From positions 62,001 to 126,000 of the forward strand of contig RMBW01000081.1 in NCBI GenBank assembly GCA_004009845.1: a stretch of DNA of 64,000 bases. The letters are read 5' to 3'. Below the pieces are notes generated by a model, which ran no database searches, had not been told where the DNA came from, and saw only the letters and a list, made by a program, of their open reading frames with translations. Position 1 is the stretch's first letter. Each line of letters begins with the position of its first letter. This DNA comes from Davidsoniella eucalypti (Eukaryota > Ascomycota > Sordariomycetes > Microascales > Ceratocystidaceae). Below, in pieces: positions 9,679-20,144 of this stretch. The translations under genes were made by a program, and so were the position numbers.

Positions 9679-11933
9679 CTAGAGCTTGCTCTTCAATCCC
9701 TCTTCAACTTTGGCAAACTGGTAGTAAAAATCCAGGCTCTGCGGGTTCAACAACGTCCCGCTCGCCTTGACAGCATGACCAGACACGATCTGTTTAACTG
9801 GAAGTTCGACCTTCTTGAGGTTGACCGTCGTAGGGATGGCCGGAGTCTCAAAGACAAACGCGGGCACGTGTCTCTTAGTTCTCTGCTTAGCAATCTCAGA
9901 CTTGATCTGATTAACCAGTACCTGAGTAAACGGCACACCTTCTTTCATCAAAAGGAACAGCATAACACTCTCGTCAGCATCGTTTTTTCTTCGCCGCCCG
10001 ACGCACAGAGAATCGGCAACCTGCCTGGAGAAACTCCGCTCAATGACTGAGTAGATCTCAGCTGAACCAAAACGCACTCCGCTCGGGTTCAACACGCCGT
10101 CTGCCCGTCCTAGGAATGTGATATTTCCGGTGATGGGATGTATGCTACAAAAGTCACCGTGAGCCCAAACTCCAGGGTACCGTTCAAAGTACGAGGACTT
10201 ATACTTGGGCCCGGGCGATTCCAAGGGATATCTAGTCGTTGGAGATACTGGTCCGTCTCCCCATAGGAAGCATGGCATGTTGGGGAAGGCTTGAAGTGCG
10301 ACAAGCTCGCCAGGGGAGCCGTCTGTGACACTTTGTGCTTTTCCGTGATCTCCCACGTTGTATATAGCAATATCCACACCTAGAGAGGGGCCTTGTGTTC
10401 CGCCAACGTATACCGGCGTCAAGGGGTTCTCCATACCGAAACACCCAGCAATATCGGTACCTCCAGATAGATTAGCGAGATGGACCGTCTTTGGGAATCC
10501 TTCGTCGTAGAACCACTCGAACAGTTCATCGGAGAGCACCATTCCAGTGCTAGTCAAGATGTTGAGTGCGCTAAGATCGAGGAACTCACGCGGACGAATT
10601 CCATTCTTAGCCAACTCATGTAGGTATCTAGGGCCAGTTCCCAACTTGTTGACTTTGAGTTTATCGACAAGCGTGATGAAAGTCTTTCGGTCTGGATACA
10701 AGGGCGATCCATCGTAAAGCACTGCCTGGGCACCCATACACAAGGGCGCAATTGCCGACAAGTACATGATCCACCCCGTCGTGGTGTACTGCAGCGAGAC
10801 GGAGTTCTCGTCTCGGCATTCGTGCAGAGAGCCTTCCTTGAAGCAGTTGATCACCAGACCACCGACTGTATGAACAATAGCCTTGGGGACACCGGTTGTT
10901 CCAGAGGAATAGTAAATGACAGACGGTTCGTTGAAGTCGAGCTGTTCAAACGGTGGCGGAGATGTTGGAATTGCCATGAATGTAGCCAGTGGAGCCGTTT
11001 TGGGTATATCAGCTGTTGGTTTTGGGACTACGAATCGGGGAATCACGACCACCGAAATAAAGGCTGGGCACTTTTCAGCAGATATTCCAGATACGATTTC
11101 CTTGATACGAGGACGAAGATCAATCGTCTTGCCGTTATAAACTGCAGCATCGTCATAGAAGACAAACTTAGGGTTGATCAGAAGCACACGCTGCATGATG
11201 CCATCGACACCCATGTCTGTCGAAGCACTGCTAAAGATAGCCCCAAGCCATGAAGTAGCCAGATAAACCAACAACGTATCGATGCCATTCGCTCCGACGA
11301 CCAGAACACGATCACCTTTGCATACACCGCGCTTCTTCATGACTCCAGCCATATCGCCCGCTCTCTGGCGTAGCTGCGCCCACGTGACCCGCTCCGAGTT
11401 AAGACCGCCTTCACGCATAGAGATGACGGCAGTCTTATCGGGCTCTTTGCCGGCAGTTGTCTTGGCATCCGAGTTACACGACGGGGCATCTTGAGACATC
11501 AGACCGGAAGAATACAACATGGTCTCGGCAAAGTTCAGCGTGATCCCGGGAAACCAGCGTGGAACGGCGTTGATTGGCAGAGACTCATCGACGGCTATGG
11601 TTGGTTGGCCATTGTAGATCATGCCGCTAAAGCGCAGATAATGCAAGTAAAAGTCGTTGCGGTGAGAGACACTGTACTTGTGCAGGTCGTCAAATGACTA
11701 GATATATATGACGGTCTGTTAGCATATCAATATCAGGATAGAAGTCATCATCTAGGAGATGATGTGAATCATGATATTGCATTTATATATATATATATAT
11801 GCTGATAATGCAATATTACCTTGAGCTGAAGCTGAGCAACCTTGTTCAGATGCGTCATAAACCGAAACATCTTCGTGCTCTGCGGGTCACGATGTTCCCA
11901 GAGCTTCCGGGGAAGCGGCGTCGCCAAAGTCAT
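9679..11933 (-). CDS. Acetoacetyl-CoA synthetase with peroxisomal SKL terminus
   Basis: Acetoacetate-CoA ligase (acetoacetate + ATP + CoA to acetoacetyl-CoA + AMP + PPi), an ANL-superfamily adenylating enzyme that recycles ketone bodies into acetyl-CoA and sterol pathways. Exons 11820-11933 and 9679-11697, joined across a 122-bp intron containing an AT repeat, give 710 residues, the usual family length. The N terminus has RKLWEHRDP and then FYLHYLRFSG (the AACS N-terminal domain). The AMP-binding P-loop YSSGTTGVPK is at about 301-310. YVGGTQGPSLG and GRADGVLNPSGVRFG are the A8-type core region. The last residues are GLKSKL-stop, a canonical PTS1 peroxisomal signal, whereas animal AACS is cytosolic. 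The Zn2Cys6 factor gene lies 453 bp upstream on the same strand. Confidence 0.93.
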
Positions 11934-12386
11934 GATGAATATCAATAGATGATATCTTCTCCTTTGAAGGTCTGGTTTGATGATATAAATCTAGTTTACT
12001 TTGACCTACTATCATCAGCTTCTAGGCCAGTTGCACTGACAGAATTGTGTTATTTCTAAGTTGTGTATTTCACTTAACTGCCTCGTGGAAAAAGAGTGGA
12101 AAGAATACTTGTTGGCGGTGACACATCAATTTCCACAATTGGCCCCCAAAACAATCGGGTTTTATTCCCGCTAATAATGCAAATATGTACGATGCTGAGC
12201 TAAGCCTACAATAGAGACGGGTTACATATAAGATTAGTACATATGTATAAGAATCTGTGGATTAATGAAAACAAATAAATATATACGTTTGTATATCAGT
12301 GTGAAAAAGGTTTTTAGATACTTTCTTGTTGTATATACAGTCATGATTTCGTATTCCCCTTCTCACCCTGCGTTGTTATTTTCTGT
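11934..12386. promoter_or_regulatory. AACS promoter region
   Basis: 453 bp between the 3' end of the Zn2Cys6 gene and the AACS start. AT-rich; it contains ATTCCCGCTAATAATG near 12164-12179 but no site I can name with confidence. Confidence 0.4.
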
Positions 12387-14338
12387 TCATTCTCGGAGCT
12401 CTGTAACTGCAGGGTGTTTATGGCCAATGTTCTGTCCGCCAGGCGCTGAAGGCGTTGTTGATGCTGCATCTAGCTCCTGTAATAGTTCACGCCACAGCAC
12501 ACCCTTTTGGCCTTCCATATTTACCAATCCCATGTCTTCAAGATACAATCTAATGCCCTGCATATCGCGGCGAATCTTGGGTGTACACCACCAAATGTGG
12601 ACGTGGCTCATCAGAGCAAACATGTACGCAATAATCCAGAGGGCACGCACATCGTTGGTCGCTAGCAACTCCCTAAAACGTGGCTGCAGGCGGCCAATGA
12701 CCTGGAAAAACGGCATAAGCTGCTCGGGGATCGACGGTTTCAACCCACGCATAGCTGTAAGCACCGTAAGTGGAGGCACCAGGAACTCAATATCCTGTGC
12801 GTCGTTATTGTTGTGCGAAAAGGAAGCTAGAGCACGCCATCTTGATGGGATACGGTCCATATCCAAGTCGGGGCCAGTTCCAGCGACTGGTCCTCCAGGT
12901 TCTCCGGCTATGTCTCCGCCTTCATCAGTCGTGCTAGTGAAGGCCTTCCACATGAGACTCTCGTTTCTATATGCGTATGTTGCTACAAGAACAGGCCGAA
13001 GACCCATCATCATGGATAGCCAGCCAAGCTTTGTGCTATCCTTTGCATCTCGGAATACCCAGGAAGACCGCGGGTGATCGTTTGCCATCACGGCCCAAGA
13101 CAGCATGCTTAGGGATAATGATGTGAGAATCAAAGAATCAGCCCGCTCAGCATTCAGGGGCTGAGATAGAGCGCGCTGGAATTGCGGGATTGCGATGGAC
13201 TCTTGAGAGAGCTCAGCAAGAGCATGGTTCCGGAAGTCACCTGTCTGCATGCGCAGATGGCACGCGGTCAACGCCAATAAAGCTGAGCGTAGATGCGGCG
13301 CATGATCAGCAGAGGTCCAAAGACGGCAAGCGGTATTGGAAAAGTGGTGGTTTCCAATGAGCGTGCCACCGTTGCCGATGAAATGGTGGACCAGCTCGTG
13401 TATGCTAGTGCCAGCATGTTTGTGACCAAGATTGAGGATTGTCTCCTCAAACGAAACAGAAAGAACCCGTGGACTGCCAATGGGCGAGATACTCCGATTT
13501 GGTATTCCGTGCCTTTGATACGGTGACAGGCTTCCAGAAGACGACCCAGAAATTGATTTGCGGGATTCTGATCCTAAACCCGCCTGTTTGGGACTGGTAT
13601 TAGCGCCAGGTTCATCGGGGTTAGGATCCACATAGATACACTCGCGATGGTTTCGTGTACATCTTACACATGCAGGCTTCGCTTGATCGCACTATATTGA
13701 TAAGGCAAAGCCATGATTAGCATTTATATATATAAAGGGAGCGGTGATTAGTGAGACGTCATGTGCTTGGAAGTTTAGAGTAGCAGTGCTAGAAGTGAAG
13801 AAAGGAATCGTGCGCAAGGCGATATATGCGACAAAATAATCAATCAATAGCCAAGACAAAGGCAAAGGCGTGGATTTCTCGTGACGTCAACGGGCGAACC
13901 CGAAGCCTGATAATTCCCAAAGGGGAAAACGAGCTGTACATGGCGCTTGACATGCAGGCAAGCATCCAACCAGCCCAACTTGGCGGAGGGTAGTGATTAA
14001 TCTGCAGAAACAAAAAAAGAAAAAAAAAGCAGGAAAAAAAAAGAAAAGATAAAAAGGACACTGCTAGCACAGCTGAGTCGGGCTGTTTAGAACCTCGTCT
14101 TCATACATGAGAATTTCGAATCGAGCAACATTCACTAGCCTGTTCTAGCGGCTTCTAATTTTTACATTGAGATAATACGCGCACACACCTTTACACGCTT
14201 CTGTCGGCATGGCGTACAGCCTCGTCGACTCTTGGTGTGGTAGCGCCGGCGCTTGTACTCCCGCACGCCGGCAGCCGAGCCCACGTTGTTTGAGTTGGAA
14301 GGGCCACGAAGTGACAGCACCAGGAACGACGGGTCCAT
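12387..14338 (-). CDS. Zn2Cys6 transcription factor, UPC2-like architecture
   Basis: Nuclear binuclear-zinc-cluster regulator. Exon 1 (14189-14338, 50 codons) ends inside the cluster with RRGCTPCRQKRVK. A 497-bp intron (GTGTGT...TATAG) follows. Exon 2 (12387-13691) begins CDQAKPACVRCTRNHRECIY. The join restores all six cysteines in the spacing CX2CX6CX6CX2CX6C and gives 484 residues. A basic KRRRYHTKSRRG segment precedes the cluster. The C-terminal part (HHFIGNGGTLI, RSALLALTACHLRM) resembles the fungal-specific domain of sterol-uptake Upc2-type proteins. Its position next to AACS, which makes a sterol precursor, is suggestive only. The intron is unusually long and carries a perfect TGACGTCA. 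Confidence 0.88.
13882..13889. promoter_or_regulatory. CRE/ATF-type palindrome TGACGTCA in intron
   Basis: A perfect 8-bp CRE lies in the 497-bp intron that splits the zinc cluster. A half-match GACGTCAT is at about 13755-13762. Known CRE binders are bZIP proteins of the ATF/CREB group. Function here is inferred; it could mark an intronic promoter or enhancer, or be chance. Confidence 0.35.
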
Positions 14339-16272
14339 AGTGTCTACTAACTAACTCCTTTAAGAAGCTTTATTTCGTAGCTAAAACTGGGGTCAGGCTG
14401 ACGTCCCGGCAGGTGTTGAGGTTTGGTTGAGTTTTCGAAGCCGGCTAGCTGCCGAGTAAATTGGTTTGAAACGGGCGTTTTTCTGGGGAACAGAGTCGCA
14501 GTAGGACCACAACAAATGAAATCTTGGCCCGATCGCCACTGGGTTGTATGTAAATGCGTGTGGGATCTCTTGGTCTTACTACAGTGGTCAGTTTTGACAC
14601 GACGACAGGATATAACACAGTCAGGTAATAGCGCAGGCCGGGAAGAACAGAGCCGATCGATGGTTTTGTCGGTTCTTTTCTTCCACGGGTATACTAATAG
14701 ATCTCGAAAGGTCTGGGCTACTAATCAGGCTTGCGGCAGCCAAGAAACCGAGCAATACAGTTTCAGTTTCACCTCGAGTAAACGGTTGATTAACCAACAA
14801 TGGAGAACAATTACAATTGCACTCCGCTGCTGGGAAGCACCCTTGAGAAAGCCTAACCCGTGGGAAAACAAGTGCTGGCCGGCTCTAAGGGGGATTGTTG
14901 TCTCGGTGCCACTAAACAAACTGTCGGTCCCGTGTGGACATTGACACTGGCAGAACCACAGACAATTAACAAGGTGGGACTTCACAGACTGACTTCACTA
15001 GTCCGGACTGGTAGAACCAAGCAACAACTAAACAAGCAGCCGGCAAAACGTGGCTAGCTTTTGAGGTTCAAACAGCTCGTTTTCCGGATCGAGCAGTAAG
15101 TAGTAGTCAAGCCAGCCAACAACTTGGATATTGAGCAGCAAGACGGCAGAGAAATAAAAACAAAACAGAAAACAAACTATAAATCAGACAATAAACACCA
15201 CTGCGGTTGGACGAGCTGAATTAATTCGATTCGGTCGAGGGTGGGATGGCTAGTCGGATACCCAGGAATGCCTAAACAAAGATAATGAAGATGATTGGAT
15301 TTGAACACATCAATCGTCAGATACGCGACTGCTAAAGCCTCCTTGGTCGGTTCCAGACCTTCTGGCTAATAATTCCACAGGTTCACAGATTGAATTCCAC
15401 AGGGGATGCGACTCTGAGCTCCACCTGTCCAGCCACCGCACCGGTTCAGCCTCGGGTATTCTGCATCGCACTATTTGATTGGATGGGTTCTAGGGTTAGT
15501 AATGTCTATCCTCTGTGTTGTGCGTTGTTGTTTTCTTTCGCTGAGGCAGCCCTCCATCGCAATTGCACTGCGGTGGATCTTGCCAGACGAGAAACTTCCT
15601 TACTACAGCAACTCGTTTGCCCAATTGGTCAAAACGAGTTCCATTTAATCAGCCAGTTCCAGCATCACAGATCATAGAACTCAAGAGACTCCTCCAAGAA
15701 TTTCAGCATGATCCCAGGATGGCCTGAAGCTTAAGCTTAAGTTTAGTTTTCTTCTTGAATGAAATATGCTAGCTTCAAGGGAAGATCCTATCGTGAACAA
15801 GACAAATATGTACATGCCTGGATCGCCATAATACCCACTAGGGACAGATCCATAAATACGTAAAAGGTTAAATTAATCAATTAATTGCCAACACAAACCT
15901 ATGATAGCTTCTCCTTGAGTCGCTCCCTCATAATGAAAATACTTCGAGCTTCCTCTGTATTTTCTAACAACCTACCAGGAGGACGGTGGTGAAAAAAGTC
16001 TAAATCAATTCTGCTTAACCCCTCCCGATCCCCCGACGCCGACCTCACGATAGTTGCCTCCTTGAGCACTTTCCTCGCACTCCTCGCACTCTGGTCTCCA
16101 CCAACCAGCTAGGTGAACGGTGAAGAAACAAGTTTAGCCAAGCCAGCACTGGTTATCTTCTGCCACTTTTCTGCCGTCTTTTTTTTTTCCAAAATTTACA
16201 TTACGATAACAAAAAGGAATGGATATATTAGGGGATTTATTGTAAACACAAGGGGGTAAATTTTTAATTTCA
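14339..16272. promoter_or_regulatory. Intergenic region upstream of the Zn2Cys6 gene
   Basis: About 1.9 kb with no supported gene. Open frames at 14423-14944 and 15390-15677 have no recognisable content and no splice continuation. The region should contain the promoter of the Zn2Cys6 gene. A local repeat AAGCTTAAGCTTAAG lies near 15728-15742. Confidence 0.4.
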
Positions 16273-16548
16273 TTAATTCAATTTTATTAAGGTGGAAATG
16301 GAGCTCTTGATAGCTATGTAGCACAAGGGGATATCAAAGCCAAAAATAAAACTAGCAGTTGGTTTGTTAACAAAGCATTGAAAATACTCATCTTTATCAT
16401 TCTCAGCTAGTTCTTCGCTTCCGTCCATTTTAGTCAGTGGTTCACCATACTCCCAATCACCCAGCTCCCGTTGAATTGGTGCTGTAGTATGATTCGAGCT
16501 GTTACTCAAGCTCGGCTGAATGACATTTTGTGTGCCATCTATATAGTT
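16273..16548 (-). pseudogene. Conserved coding fragment in repeat arm B
   Basis: Partner of the fragment at 421-596. The frame enters after an intron-like ACTATATAG and encodes GELAEN-like acidic sequence after QRELGDWEYGEPLTKM. Outside the repeat (below 16373) it continues with about 33 unrelated residues to a stop at 16273-16275. The family is not recognised. Because the sequence after the repeat limit differs between copies, at least one copy is broken. It is divergently oriented from the FunK1 gene at 17005. Confidence 0.4.
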
Positions 16549-16981
16549 TTATATCAAGAGTAATAAAAAAGCAAGAGGTGTAGCTGAAATCTTAGCGTCG
16601 TGTGATATATGAAAGCGGCGACTAATTCGGGGAAGCGACTAACTCATCGCACAAAGATCTACGTTGACTCTTATTTATTTATTAATCACTTTACTATGTG
16701 GGTCATTAGACATAAATAACAGCTAGGTAGTTTCCCTCCACAACCTAACCCGTACAACAGCATCTTGTTTGTTGTTATTTGGAGGTCTTAAAATTACATC
16801 CGATCACAATTTCTCAACTTCTATATCGGTGAAAAAAAAACACCTTCATCATTACTATATTTCCTACATCAATTCATTATTTTCCTATTCATCCTACTGC
16901 AAAAACCGCTTATGCTGGAGAAGAGGTTTGTTTACATTTTCCTTTCAAACTTCAATTGAGGAAACCCTTGACTAACCAGCC
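16373..16981. repeat. Inverted repeat arm B (partner 1-596)
   Basis: Reverse complement of 1-596, with an extra 13 bp (RC AAGCGGTTTTTGC, at about 16900-16912). It covers the whole upstream region of the FunK1 gene and stops 23 bp before its ATG only because the partner runs off the window. The two arms enclose about 15.8 kb of unique sequence. Confidence 0.95.
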
Positions 16982-17004
16982 AATGCTCTTATAGACATAC
17001 CAAT

Positions 17005-19125
17005 ATGACTTTCACTCAAAAAGAACTCGATATCATCGAGAAGAACCCTATTGATAATATTCTTGCTAAGTTTAGAGCTCAATTACTGGACTTCTTTGAC
17101 ATCAATGCGACTCTACAAAAAGCCAATGTTCTGGGTTGTTTGGCATTCTTGGCTAGATCACCCGCAGCACAAGCATTTGGGGCAAGAGCAGACATGTCAT
17201 CCATAATGGCATACGTGGACGATGGTGCTGTAAAACTCGACAAATTCAACCCCCTCATTCATCATATCATGAACAAAGCCTCCGAAATTGAAGTTTGGGC
17301 TACAGTATTTGACATTATTCATAACTCTAGCCCATCAACACCCCCACCGCCTACTCGCTCCCATTCATCCTTTCAGACACCTATCAATAATAACTCTAGT
17401 CGACTTTATGATAGTGAAACAGGTCAACTTATCGAGAGGGAGCTCTTCCTTGAGATCAAGGACTGTACATTTCGTGGTGTCGGTGGCTTCCTTGGCAAAT
17501 TCTTCAACCCTGAAAGTTGGACAGAGGAACAGAACAAGATGTTGAACAATGTGATGGCAGCATATGATGATAACAGATGGACATCATTTCCTTTGATTGC
17601 CAGTGAGAACGCCGTCTGGAAGTGGCTATGCTCGCTACAAGATAGTTCTTTCCCCCTTGCGCCAAACAAGTTATATACTACAATGACAGCCAGCCAGTTT
17701 GAAGGAAAAAAAGGTCAAATTGATATCTTTTTCCAGAAATGTACAATCACAGGCAAAATCTTTCGCTATAGGAACATTCTTGTTGTTGGGGAGCACAAGC
17801 AATCTTATGACAAAAGCAGATTCATGGCGGATTTTCTTCAGTTGACACGCTATGTTCGAATTATCTTTGATGATGACCCTACACGTAGGTTTGTTCATGG
17901 CTTCTTGCTCTGTGGATCAAGAATGGAGCTCTGGGTATTTGATCGATCAGGTCCGTATAGCTCAGGTCCATTTGATATTCATGAAATGCCAGAACAATTT
18001 GCACGGGCTCTTGTTGGATATGCCACTATGGATGATGAAGCCATGGGCCTAGACACATTTATCAAATCTGTGGATGGGCATCACTATATTGAGGTACAGG
18101 GCTCGAGTATAAGACTCGGTGAGCTGATTTCAAGACGGACTGCAGTTGTCAGTCGAGCAACCACATGCTTTACTACAAGTGATGGACATGTTGCCAAGTT
18201 TTCATGGGTACCGGAAAATTGGTCTCCCGAAGTTGAACACCTGAAGCTAGCACAAGAACGGGGTGTTGAGGGTGTGAACAGGATGATAGCCCATTGTCGA
18301 ATCACATCCACCCAAGAGCTACGAGAACACCTGGAGTTTCCGCCACGGCACCGGTTTCACAATCAAGACAGACAACCTACATTTCCAAATTCAACATCAC
18401 TATCTAACACAAATCAGTCTGCTACTGAGGTCTCTTGGGACAATAGGATCTACTACTGCATTGTTGTTTCCCCTGCTGGTCATCCTCTCAGCAGCTTCTG
18501 GAGAGTAAGGGAGCTACTCAAAGCAATTCGAGACGCTATAAAAGCTCATAGGTCTCTCTACGTCACAGGCCAAATTCTCCATCGGGATGTTTCATCAAAC
18601 AACATCATCATCACAGACCCTAAAACTGCAGATGGCTTTAGTGGTATGCTTATTGATCTTGATCTAGTCAAGATACAAGATAGTGATCCAAGTGGAGCAA
18701 AGCATAGGGCAGGTACCATGCAATTCATGGCAATTCAGGTTCTGCAGGGGATTGACCATACCTATCGCCATGACCTGGAGTCATTCTTTTATGTTTTGAT
18801 TTGGATGTGTGCACGCCAATCATGGTACAATAGGTTTGGTGATATCAAACAGAAGAAAGATACAGATAATCTTCGAAGGTGGGAGGTTGGAAGCCTAGAT
18901 GACATTGCTGTTGCAAAGATGGGAGGTATGACTACAGTTGGTCTCAATCAGATAATGGATGAGTTCCCAGAGCCATTACATGTTGTGAAGCATCTATGCT
19001 TAACAATCAGATCAATTTTGTTTGGGGATACAGCATATCAACTTGGAACACCAGAGGGCGATCCTGACCAGCTCTACATCCCCATTCTAGAGGCCTACAG
19101 CAGTATTATTAGAACCCTAGAATAG
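17005..19125 (+). CDS. FunK1-type fungal protein kinase
   Basis: Single-exon gene, 706 residues, of the fungal-specific FunK1 family (the kinase-like family expanded in many filamentous fungi); substrates are unknown. The N-terminal half holds the conserved module with ENAVWKWLC and NILVVGEHKQ. The catalytic half shows ILHRDVSSNNIII (His526, Asp528), then IDLDLVKI in place of DFG (Asp551), then GTMQFMAIQVL and TYRHDLESFFYVLIWMC, all hallmarks of FunK1. The family motif usually reads AIEVL; here Glu is Gln. HRD and DLD are intact, so activity is possible. The gene is uninterrupted and ends cleanly. Its upstream region is the inverted repeat arm, so a paralogue probably lies just left of the window. 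Confidence 0.93.
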   Translation: MTFTQKELDIIEKNPIDNILAKFRAQLLDFFDINATLQKANVLGCLAFLARSPAAQAFGARADMSSIMAYVDDGAVKLDKFNPLIHHIMNKASEIEVWATVFDIIHNSSPSTPPPPTRSHSSFQTPINNNSSRLYDSETGQLIERELFLEIKDCTFRGVGGFLGKFFNPESWTEEQNKMLNNVMAAYDDNRWTSFPLIASENAVWKWLCSLQDSSFPLAPNKLYTTMTASQFEGKKGQIDIFFQKCTITGKIFRYRNILVVGEHKQSYDKSRFMADFLQLTRYVRIIFDDDPTRRFVHGFLLCGSRMELWVFDRSGPYSSGPFDIHEMPEQFARALVGYATMDDEAMGLDTFIKSVDGHHYIEVQGSSIRLGELISRRTAVVSRATTCFTTSDGHVAKFSWVPENWSPEVEHLKLAQERGVEGVNRMIAHCRITSTQELREHLEFPPRHRFHNQDRQPTFPNSTSLSNTNQSATEVSWDNRIYYCIVVSPAGHPLSSFWRVRELLKAIRDAIKAHRSLYVTGQILHRDVSSNNIIITDPKTADGFSGMLIDLDLVKIQDSDPSGAKHRAGTMQFMAIQVLQGIDHTYRHDLESFFYVLIWMCARQSWYNRFGDIKQKKDTDNLRRWEVGSLDDIAVAKMGGMTTVGLNQIMDEFPEPLHVVKHLCLTIRSILFGDTAYQLGTPEGDPDQLYIPILEAYSSIIRTLE

Positions 19126-20144
19126 CACCAAAATGTTTAAGTACTGGGATTACGGCAAAATGTTTGTCTATGATATATTGATTTATGTAACTTGGGTTTG
19201 TTAGGATTTGAGTCTTATCTGGAGTCTGAATGGCTTTATAAGATGATACTAGATCAGATCCAGATTAGATTAGGGTGTGACATCATTCACCATGAACCTA
19301 AAACCACATAACCATACTGAGTTCATAGCAGATTCTTGACTACTTCAATTATCGATGTCTTCTTCTTGTTTTCCCGTTCTAACATTGTAAGCCATTTGGG
19401 ACGTGAGAAAAGAAACTCAGACCATTAAAGAACCGGTGAGCACTGTGCAAAGAAAAGATAAGATCAACTAAGAAGTAGAGCTATATTCTTGGACATGTAT
19501 TCGGGTGAATGCTGACCTACTCCACACTATTATTTAGAATTTCCATGACAAACTGTACATACGTTGAAGATAAACGGAGTGCTTTGCCTCAGTGAAAGCA
19601 CAGATGACTTTGAGATCTGATAAGATCTACAAAAGGCGTCTCTGAGTTGAGGTACAAAAACATACAGCTACTCACAAAAGATGAAGTGATGTCACATAAA
19701 CAAGATATTCACGTCGATAAGACCTTCAAAGCCACAGCATCAAAACCATTGCTTCGGCTCCGTTCAGCTAACCACTATATATTGATGTTTGGGTGGAAAG
19801 GATGATGTTTTACATACAAATGCATACGGTTACTGCCGGACTTTTTTGCTTGGTATTCGCACTGGTGGAGCTAACACGCCTCAGGCAATGCTTAGAAATC
19901 TAATCTTTCGATATATACGGTTTGCTGAGGCGCTGCATGTCTACTGGGTGGTTTATATCAATTGGAGAAAACTACTCCGAATTAGTAACATGACCTAACC
20001 GTCACGTCTATGTTATTTCATAAAGACGGTTGATCGCCAGTACTCACTTTACCTCCTACTATGATTAAGCCTCTAACTTTGAAACAACTTGGGGTTTGCA
20101 AAAGAGCCATACCCAATATCAAATTCCGCCACACGATCACCGCA
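19126..20144. other. Intergenic region, FunK1 to questin-oxidase-like gene
   Basis: About 1 kb; 3' flank of FunK1 and promoter of the next gene. The frame at 19789-19998 has no support. An in-frame upstream ATG at 20061 could extend the next protein by 28 residues. Confidence 0.45.

Noticed and set aside
12265..13077. 270-codon plus-strand frame
   Set aside because: Antisense to the Zn2Cys6 gene, no recognisable content.
13840..14070. Minus-strand frame
   Set aside because: Lies in the 497-bp intron of the Zn2Cys6 gene, with T-rich low-complexity translation.
15297..15380. tRNA-like sequence with a B-box-like GTTCAAATCC on the minus strand
   Set aside because: No matching A box, acceptor stem or anticodon arm could be formed.
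14423..15677. Several open frames upstream of the Zn2Cys6 gene
   Set aside because: No family resemblance, no splice continuation; likely non-coding.
1..16981. Interpretation of the inverted arms as terminal repeats of a giant transposon
   Set aside because: The interval holds conserved single-copy host genes, no transposase or integrase is seen, and no target-site duplication can be tested at the window edge.
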